From assembly GCA_001822655.1 (NCBI GenBank), contig MHRX01000047.1:4088-24989 (forward strand): a stretch of 20,902 nucleotides of DNA, read 5' to 3'. Numbering within the stretch: the stretch's first letter is position 1; each line of letters begins with the position of its first letter. Made by a program: the position numbers and the translations under genes. The notes under the pieces were generated by a model that ran no database searches, was not told the origin of the DNA, and was given only the letters and a program-made list of their open reading frames with translations. The DNA comes from Candidatus Taylorbacteria bacterium RIFCSPLOWO2_01_FULL_45_15b. Its GTDB lineage: Bacteria; Patescibacteriota; Minisyncoccia; Phycocordibacterales; 01-FULL-45-15b. This document shows positions 15,765 to 20,902 of this stretch, piece by piece.

Positions 15765-16913
15765 ATGAAAAAGCCGCTTCTCTATGTTGTTCCTATCATT
15801 GATACCGAAGGCCCGACTTTGGGACGTTCCGATATGTATGACTCTTGGGGCAGTCTGCTTGTGGGGATGAAACGGTTGACAGGGGTTATTCGCGATTCTC
15901 TTATTGACTCGCACGGTAGAAAGTTGGTGATGAGCTGGTTTCTTCTTGATTGGATAGGGTATTCAAAAAATGATGCGGAATTTTCAAAGCGGGGACACGA
16001 CGCGCGGCTTTACAGTGTGTGGGATGCATATACGAAAGATATTCTCTCCGACGATACGCGCCTACACACAAAAGACGGATTATTTTGGCATTATCATCAT
16101 CCACCGAAAGACGGAAGGTGGGGATGGAATAAAGACTGGAATGATTCGCGTTGGTATGAGTACATTTTGGGAAGGCTTATTTTGGACCGGGGCTATTTTC
16201 CTTCAATCTATCGCGCAGGTAAATATGTCCAAACGAATGAGAGTTCTCTGTGGCTAGAAAAGTATATTCCTTTTGATTATTCAAGCGTGTCTCCAGTAAA
16301 GAGGGATTTCTGCGACTGGTCCCAGGCGCCAACTGATTGGCATCCGTATCATCCAGACCGCGAAAATTATCAAAAGAAGGGAACGATGAAGAGACTTATC
16401 GCGCGGTCAATTCCCGTCGCCGCGAAGGGCGGCTCGGGCGAGCTTGATGAGATGGAAGTTGTAAAAGCATTTGAAGAAGCCTCAATGAATGGAGTTGCGA
16501 TTTTTTCCTATCACTCGCATGACTATTACAAAAGTATTGAAGACGAATTTGTAAAAGCCCATAAACTTGTAGCAAAGGTAGCGAGCTCTTTTGATGTTCA
16601 TTGGAAATACTCGAATGCTCTTGATGCCCTTCGAACATTTTCTCGGCCCCAAAGCAGTTTCGAGATAAAAATTGAAGAGTATATGCCAGATGTGTTAAAA
16701 ATTTCGCTACCCCACTCTCTTGTCGGCGAAGAGCCATTTGTCATTGCCGAAAATGTTAAGGGAGAGGTGGAAAGACTCGATCTTGAGAAAATTGATGAGC
16801 ATTTCATCGCTAAGGTTCCGAAGGACGCTGTACTGATTGGGGTGGGCGGAAGCGATACATGGGGTAATGCCGCGACAGCCGTTTACGATGTAAAAACTAG
16901 ATCCGCCAGATAG
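15765..16913 (+). CDS. NodB-like carbohydrate deacetylase family protein (probable)
   Basis: This 382-residue protein shows the motif pattern of polysaccharide-deacetylase-like (NodB/CE4-related) barrels, metal enzymes that remove N-acetyl groups from sugars. Asp13-Thr-Glu15 lies at the end of the first strand (VVPIIDTEGP). A histidine cluster at 109-112 (WHYHHPP) occupies the metal-binding position. Residues 149-154 (YRAGKY), followed by FDYSSVSP, match the third family motif, and HSHD at 250-253 matches the late catalytic-histidine region. The C-terminal 90 residues look like a beta-rich appendix. I start at the ATG at 15765, one base after the formyltransferase stop. An AGGAGG lies 18 bases upstream, too far for normal use, so coupling is likely. 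With the formyltransferase it could exchange an acetyl for a formyl group. The activity is inferred; the motifs are moderately convincing. Confidence 0.6.
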   Translation: MKKPLLYVVPIIDTEGPTLGRSDMYDSWGSLLVGMKRLTGVIRDSLIDSHGRKLVMSWFLLDWIGYSKNDAEFSKRGHDARLYSVWDAYTKDILSDDTRLHTKDGLFWHYHHPPKDGRWGWNKDWNDSRWYEYILGRLILDRGYFPSIYRAGKYVQTNESSLWLEKYIPFDYSSVSPVKRDFCDWSQAPTDWHPYHPDRENYQKKGTMKRLIARSIPVAAKGGSGELDEMEVVKAFEEASMNGVAIFSYHSHDYYKSIEDEFVKAHKLVAKVASSFDVHWKYSNALDALRTFSRPQSSFEIKIEEYMPDVLKISLPHSLVGEEPFVIAENVKGEVERLDLEKIDEHFIAKVPKDAVLIGVGGSDTWGNAATAVYDVKTRSAR

Positions 16914-16921
16914 AGGGGCAC

Positions 16922-16950
16922 TAGATATTATTTCGGAATCCGATTACTAT
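16922..16950 (+). promoter_or_regulatory. Possible internal promoter before the neuB-like gene
   Basis: TAGATA (16922-16927) and TACTAT (16945-16950) are 17 bases apart and each match four of six consensus positions. The -10 box ends eight bases before the ATG at 16959, the same spacing as at the other first-gene starts. The 45-base gap is the largest within this operon from 15763 onward, which fits a separate start for the synthase module. Confidence 0.35.
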
Positions 16951-16958
16951 TTCACATT

Positions 16959-18056
16959 ATGAGAGAAAATACTGATGTAAAGAAATTTTTTGCCCAGGAT
17001 CGGGTGTTTGTTATTGCCGAGATTGGAAAAAACTTCATTCAGACTGAAGGGGAGAGGCCGATTGATGAATATTTGGAAAACGCCAAGGCCCTCATTAAGG
17101 CCGCGAAAGATGCTGGAGCGGATGCGGTAAAATTTCAGACTCATGAAGTCGAAGACGAGCAGTATCCCGCGGAGATTACGTCGCCTCACTTTAAAAGTCT
17201 TGATCGCCTGCGGTGGCTCACGCGAAACACGAATGCGACGCCTTTTTCTTTTTGGAAAGAGATTAAAGCATATTCAGAAAAACTCGGAATCGTTTTTTTC
17301 TCCACACCAATGTCCCGCAAGGCCGCGGAAAAACTTTCAAAGGTTGGTGTGCCAATTTGGAAGCTCGGTTCGGGTGATGTCGAGGATTTTCATACGATAA
17401 ATTATCTTGCGACGACGAAAAAACCTCTGATTATCTCTACGGGCATGGTGAGCCGCAAAGAGCTCGGTGATGTTGTTTCGTATATTCAAAAGAAAAATAT
17501 TCCGCTCTCGATTCTCTATTGCATCAGTGCCTATCCCTGTTCGCCTGAATCGTTTAACCTCGCCTCTATCAAATATCTTAAGGAGAAATATCCTGACGCA
17601 AATATCGGCTTTTCCGACCACTCAATCGACAGTCATTTGCCGGCGTTAGCGGCAGTCAAGCTTGGCGCTCGCATAATCGAGAAACACTTTTCTTTCGCGA
17701 GAGATTTGTGGGGGTCGGATCATAAGGCTTCTATTAATCCGGATGAAATGAAAAAAATGGTGCGTGCTATTCGTAAACGAGAATATGAAAAAATAGACCA
17801 CACGCCTTATTACGGCAAATATGAAAAAGAATTTGAGGGGGCAACGAATCAATTTCGACCTTATTTCAAGAAGGCCATCGTGGCGAGTACGGATATTCCC
17901 GAAGGAGTCATTATTGGCGAGACCCATGTTTATACCATGCGACCCGCCAAGCTCCTTGATGGCCTTCCAGCTAAAGAAATCCCTAATGTTTTGGGGAAAC
18001 GGGCAAAACGTAGAATAAAGTCGCTCGAGCCAATTCGAAGTGATATGATTGATTGA
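16959..18056 (+). CDS. neuB: NeuB-type nonulosonic acid synthase with C-terminal SAF domain
   Basis: This 365-residue enzyme belongs to the N-acetylneuraminate/legionaminate/pseudaminate synthase family. It condenses phosphoenolpyruvate with a six-carbon amino sugar (ManNAc or a di-amino analogue) to give a nine-carbon alpha-keto acid. The TIM-barrel motifs are in order: VIAEIGKN, AGADAVKFQTHE, FFSTPMSRKAAE, IWKLGSGDVEDF, PLIISTGM, ILYCISAYPCSPE, IGFSDHSIDSH, IEKHF (240-244) and GSDHKASINPDEM. The C-terminal SAF (antifreeze-like) domain covers about residues 295-362 and ends VLGKRAKRRI. The first motif has Phe after KN, where NeuB usually has His, plus an insertion (TEGERPIDEY). It is followed three bases later by the 2-epimerase gene. 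Family certainty is very high; which nonulosonate is made cannot be decided from this gene alone. Confidence 0.93.
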   Translation: MRENTDVKKFFAQDRVFVIAEIGKNFIQTEGERPIDEYLENAKALIKAAKDAGADAVKFQTHEVEDEQYPAEITSPHFKSLDRLRWLTRNTNATPFSFWKEIKAYSEKLGIVFFSTPMSRKAAEKLSKVGVPIWKLGSGDVEDFHTINYLATTKKPLIISTGMVSRKELGDVVSYIQKKNIPLSILYCISAYPCSPESFNLASIKYLKEKYPDANIGFSDHSIDSHLPALAAVKLGARIIEKHFSFARDLWGSDHKASINPDEMKKMVRAIRKREYEKIDHTPYYGKYEKEFEGATNQFRPYFKKAIVASTDIPEGVIIGETHVYTMRPAKLLDGLPAKEIPNVLGKRAKRRIKSLEPIRSDMID

Positions 18057-18059
18057 TTC

Positions 18060-19277
18060 ATGAAAAAAGGAGCTAAAAAGGGGCTAAAAAGACCTGAAAA
18101 TAAAGGAATAGCGGCTTCCCAAAGAAAGGTTTGTTTCGTCATCACGAGTTTTATCCACTACAGCCGAAGCCTCTTGGTTCTCGAAGAGCTAAGAAAAAAT
18201 CCTCACGTCGATCTGCATATAATCATCGGGGGGACGGCTCTCCTGTCAAAATATTCCTCTAAATTTGCCCACGTCAAAGCCGCCCTTGAAGAGGATGGTT
18301 TCAAAAATATTTACGAGCTTTATTTTAACTTGGAAGGCGACGAAGCCATCACGAAAGCGAAGACTGTTGGAGTCGGCATCGTCGAATTTGCAACGCTCTT
18401 TAATCACATTCATCCTGACATAGTTGTTTTGCGTGGCGACCGTTTTGAGATATTGGCGGCCGCTGTGGCGGCGGCGAATATGAATATTCCAATTGCCCAT
18501 ATCGAAGGAGGGGATTTGTCCGGCACACTCGATGAACACACGCGGCATGCGATTACGAAACTTTCTCAAATACACTTTGCAACGAACGATGCCGCGCGAA
18601 ACCGTCTACTGCAGATGGGGGAGAATCCGGAAAACGTATTTAATTTCGGAAGCCCTGATGTCGAAGTGGTAAAAGTAATTGCGAATGGCAATCATAAGGC
18701 TGATTTTGGCAAAACAGGAAGCGGGGCGAAGATTGATTTTGAGAAAGGCTTTGTGATGGTCATGTTCCACCCTGTGAACACCGAGCCTGAAGAGACAGAG
18801 CGAGCAACGGAGGTCTTGCTCGATGCTGTGGCGGGGCTCGACATACCAACCGTCTGGTTTTGGCCGAATTTTGACGCGGGGGCAGAGCTGATTTCACATA
18901 AACTTCGCGTTTTTAATGACGCGGTGTCGAATCACAAAATTCATTTTATGCGCTATTTACCACCAAAAGATTTTCTATGGTTACTAAATCGCACGTATTG
19001 TCTTGTCGGTAATTCATCTGCAGGAATAAAGGAGAGCTCTTTTCTTGGTGTGCCGGTTGTGAACATTGGCTCTCGCCAATCGAATCGCCTTCGAGGAAAC
19101 AATGTGAAAGACGTTTCGGTTGAAAAAAGAGAAATTATGAATGCTATACGTGAACAGACCGCCGTGAAGCGCTATCCGTCTTCCGATATTTATGAAGGAA
19201 AAGACACGGCGAAGCGGATTGCAGAAGTTATTGCAACGGCGCCGCTTGATGTTCAGAAAAAATTCCATGATCGATAA
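18060..19277 (+). CDS. neuC: NeuC/LegG-type hydrolysing UDP-N-acetylglucosamine 2-epimerase
   Basis: This 405-residue GT-B-fold enzyme belongs to the UDP-GlcNAc 2-epimerase superfamily. The NeuC/LegG branch both inverts C2 and hydrolyses the UDP-sugar to release a free ManNAc-type sugar for NeuB. Key blocks are GDRFE (126-130), HIEGGD (147-152), then SGTLDEHTRHAITKLSQIHF, FNFGSPDVE, MFHPVNTE, and the donor-binding NSSAGIKESSFLGVPVVNIGSRQSNR. Placement between neuB- and neuA-type genes favours the hydrolysing type over WecB. The first 20 residues are an extra lysine/arginine-rich extension before VCFVITSF; the ATG at 18060 is the only plausible start and lies three bases after the neuB-like stop, without a Shine-Dalgarno. 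Its end overlaps the next gene by 11 bases. Substrate could be UDP-GlcNAc (Neu5Ac path) or a 2,4-diamino sugar (legionaminate path). Confidence 0.92.
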   Translation: MKKGAKKGLKRPENKGIAASQRKVCFVITSFIHYSRSLLVLEELRKNPHVDLHIIIGGTALLSKYSSKFAHVKAALEEDGFKNIYELYFNLEGDEAITKAKTVGVGIVEFATLFNHIHPDIVVLRGDRFEILAAAVAAANMNIPIAHIEGGDLSGTLDEHTRHAITKLSQIHFATNDAARNRLLQMGENPENVFNFGSPDVEVVKVIANGNHKADFGKTGSGAKIDFEKGFVMVMFHPVNTEPEETERATEVLLDAVAGLDIPTVWFWPNFDAGAELISHKLRVFNDAVSNHKIHFMRYLPPKDFLWLLNRTYCLVGNSSAGIKESSFLGVPVVNIGSRQSNRLRGNNVKDVSVEKREIMNAIREQTAVKRYPSSDIYEGKDTAKRIAEVIATAPLDVQKKFHDR

Positions 19278-20001
19278 TTCTTCGTCAAGGAAAATTCTCG
19301 CAGTTATCACCGCACGCGGCGGCTCGGAAGGGATTCCTGGGAAAAATATAAAATTACTCGGCGGACAGCCACTTATTGCCTACAGTATTCGCGTCGCTAA
19401 GCGGTCGAAACTTATCACCGACTTAATTGTCTCGACCGACTATGAAGACATTGCTGACGTGGCGCGGGAGCACGGCGCAGAGGTTCCTTTTTTGCGACCG
19501 TCGGAATTTGCCGCGGATAAGACTCCGCATGTACCGGTCATGCAACACGCAATAAAGTTTATGGAAGAAAGACGTAATACGATATATGATTTTGCGGTCA
19601 TCCTGCAACCGACTTCGCCATTTCGAACCCGCGAGGATATTGATGAGACACTTTCGCTTTTGATAGAAAAAAAAGCTGACAGCGCGGTAACACTTGTCGA
19701 AGTCGAAGGAGGAAGTCATCCGATGAAAATGAAAAAATTGGAACATAGTCGCGTTATGCCGTACTGCATGGAAGAAGTGGAAGGAACTCGCCGGCAGGAT
19801 CTTCCGCCGGTTTATAAACGGAGCGGTGCGGTGTATGCCATGCGGCGCGATCTCATCATAAATGACGCGAGACTCTATGGTGACCATATTGTTGGACATA
19901 TAGTTCCGAAAGAGCGTTCAGTCGATATTGATCACCCTGTGGACTGGCTGGTCGCCGAATACAAATTGGACGAATTAAAGAAACAAGGATATGAATTTTA
20001 G
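19267..20001 (+). CDS. neuA: NeuA-type CMP-nonulosonate cytidylyltransferase
   Basis: This 244-residue enzyme activates the free nonulosonate with CTP to a CMP-sugar. The nucleotide-binding loop is ITARGGSEGIPGKNI at residues 14-28. QPTSPFR (114-120) is the substrate loop, YKRSGAVYAMRRDLI the dimer/sugar region, and DIDHPVDW (220-227) carries the metal-binding acidic residues. Length suits single-domain NeuA/LegF/PseF proteins and rules out the longer NeuA with an added esterase domain. I chose the ATG at 19267, ten bases inside the neuC-like gene's 3' end, because family proteins begin a few residues before the loop; in-frame ATGs at 19249 and 19192 would add unlike basic residues. It overlaps both neighbours by 11 bases, so translation is probably coupled. 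KdsB is excluded by gene context and motif spacing, though not formally. Confidence 0.92.
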   Translation: MIDNSSSRKILAVITARGGSEGIPGKNIKLLGGQPLIAYSIRVAKRSKLITDLIVSTDYEDIADVAREHGAEVPFLRPSEFAADKTPHVPVMQHAIKFMEERRNTIYDFAVILQPTSPFRTREDIDETLSLLIEKKADSAVTLVEVEGGSHPMKMKKLEHSRVMPYCMEEVEGTRRQDLPPVYKRSGAVYAMRRDLIINDARLYGDHIVGHIVPKERSVDIDHPVDWLVAEYKLDELKKQGYEF

Positions 20002-20902
20002 GATATTAAATACAATAGGGGAGGCCTTTCACGACGACGGCAAGAAGATTCTTGAAGAAATTGGAACAGTGGATTATAGGATTCTCACTCAAGTGGATTT
20101 GCACGACATTTTGCCGAACTACGATGTTTTCCTCGTTGGCTTGGGTTTGCGCTTTCATAAGAGCGAACTCGAGCGCGCGAAAAATTTAAAAGTTCTCGCA
20201 ACTGCGACGACGGGACTTGATCACATCGATACTGAACACGCTCGAAAAAAAGGAGTCCACGTTGTCAGTCTTCGTGGAGAAAATGAATTTCTGGATACAA
20301 TAAGCGGAACGGCGGAACTTGCGTGGGGACTTATGACGGATCTCCTTCGAAAAATTCCGTGGTCTTTTGATTCGGTCAAAAAAGGGGAGTGGGACCGCGA
20401 GCGTTTTCGAGGCCATACTCTGCGAGGTAGAACACTCGGTATAGTAGGCCTCGGGAGGCTCGGGAAAATGATGGCGCGGTATGCGAATGCGTTTAATATG
20501 AATATCGTTTTTTGTGACCCGAATGTTCCGGAAAGCCCTTACCCGTTTGCAAAAAAAGTTTCTTTTGATGAACTTCTTGTTTCAAGCGATGTGGTAACGA
20601 TTCATGTTCATCTCACATCTGAAACGGAAAATTTATTCGACAAAAAGACGTTTACTAAAATGAAAAAGGGCGCATATCTCATCAATACTTCGCGGGGCAA
20701 AATTGTAAATGAAGACGAGCTTATCGAAACGCTTGAAGGGAAAGTAATTGCGGGATATGGAACCGATGTTTTATCGGGAGAGCTCGAATTCAAAAAGACT
20801 TTTTCTAACTACCCGTTAGTCGAATATGCAAAAGAGCATGACAATGTGATTATCGCTCCTCACACCGGCGGTATGACGTTCGACTCTCGAAGCGCAACTG
20901 AT
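19991..20902 (+). CDS. D-isomer-specific 2-hydroxyacid dehydrogenase (cut by window end)
   Basis: The frame is open from the ATG at 19991 through the last base, giving 304 codons with no stop. It is an NAD(P)-dependent D-2-hydroxyacid dehydrogenase of the phosphoglycerate dehydrogenase/lactate dehydrogenase superfamily, which interconverts D-2-hydroxy acids and 2-keto acids. The substrate domain comes first (ATATTGLDHIDTEHA), then the Rossmann fold with GIVGLGRLG (Gly153-Gly158) and the FCDPN strand. The catalytic trio is Arg235 in NTSRGKIVNEDEL, Glu264 or Glu266 in LSGELEF, and His291 in APHTGG. Only a short C-terminal piece is missing. It overlaps the neuA-like stop by 11 bases, exactly as neuC- and neuA-like genes overlap each other, so it is in the same operon. 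A dehydrogenase of this type is not a standard part of Neu5Ac or legionaminate synthesis; its substrate is unknown. Confidence 0.88.
   Translation, partial: MNFRILNTIGEAFHDDGKKILEEIGTVDYRILTQVDLHDILPNYDVFLVGLGLRFHKSELERAKNLKVLATATTGLDHIDTEHARKKGVHVVSLRGENEFLDTISGTAELAWGLMTDLLRKIPWSFDSVKKGEWDRERFRGHTLRGRTLGIVGLGRLGKMMARYANAFNMNIVFCDPNVPESPYPFAKKVSFDELLVSSDVVTIHVHLTSETENLFDKKTFTKMKKGAYLINTSRGKIVNEDELIETLEGKVIAGYGTDVLSGELEFKKTFSNYPLVEYAKEHDNVIIAPHTGGMTFDSRSATD

Noticed and set aside
19423..19899. A 158-codon minus-strand open frame
   Set aside because: It is antisense to the cytidylyltransferase, which has all its motifs; the Phe/His-rich composition suggests a shadow frame.

Overview
The window is one stretch of a cell-surface glycan biosynthesis locus. 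It holds 19 genes on alternating strands: glycosyltransferases, a lipid-linked-glycan flippase, three Fe(II)/2-oxoglutarate dioxygenase-like proteins, two methyltransferases and a nonulosonic (sialic-type) acid activation pathway. No RNA genes, CRISPR arrays or complete transposase genes are visible. The organism is bacterial and uses UGA as a stop. The sequence is moderately AT-rich, genes are packed with 4- to 11-base overlaps, Shine-Dalgarno sequences are mostly missing, and probable -10 boxes lie only 7-8 bases before several first-gene start codons. This suits a streamlined uncultured bacterium such as a Patescibacteria/CPR (Parcubacteria-like) genome, but that is an inference from style, not from a marker gene.

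Layout. (1) 1-1545 (+): the C-terminal end of a GT4 glycosyltransferase, then a GT9 heptosyltransferase-like gene. (2) 1805-2764 (+): a PhyH-family dioxygenase. Converging on it is a five-gene minus-strand operon (7717 down to 2785): GT4, methyltransferase, two more PhyH-family dioxygenases, and a methyltransferase with an N-terminal Cys4 cluster. The GT4 and PhyH genes on the two strands are paralogues in mirror order, which suggests an old inverted duplication. (3) 7883-10794 (+): a Wzx-like flippase and a GT2 glycosyltransferase. Between them sits a 219-bp non-coding element with 20-bp terminal inverted repeats (19/20 identical) bounded by TA, which looks like a MITE. (4) 13502-10786 (-): two paralogous GT-B-like transferases. 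Their third paralogue (13607-14920, +) starts the last operon. (5) 13607-20902 (+): GT-B-like transferase, N-formyltransferase, NodB-like deacetylase, NeuB-type synthase, NeuC-type hydrolysing 2-epimerase, NeuA-type cytidylyltransferase, and a D-2-hydroxyacid dehydrogenase cut by the window end.

How they may work together. NeuC releases a free 2-epimerised amino sugar from a UDP-sugar, NeuB condenses it with phosphoenolpyruvate to a nine-carbon acid, and NeuA activates it with CTP. The deacetylase and formyltransferase beside them could replace an N-acetyl with an N-formyl group. No classical sialyltransferase family is visible, so the three GT-B-like paralogues, which resemble enzymes using CMP/CDP-activated donors, are the best candidates for transferring the CMP-sugar. 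GT2, GT4 and GT9 enzymes would build the rest of the repeat unit, the flippase would export it, and the dioxygenases and methyltransferases would decorate it or make its precursors. The most novel parts are the deacetylase/formyltransferase/neuBCA module, the transferase trio, the dioxygenase trio and the MITE-like element.
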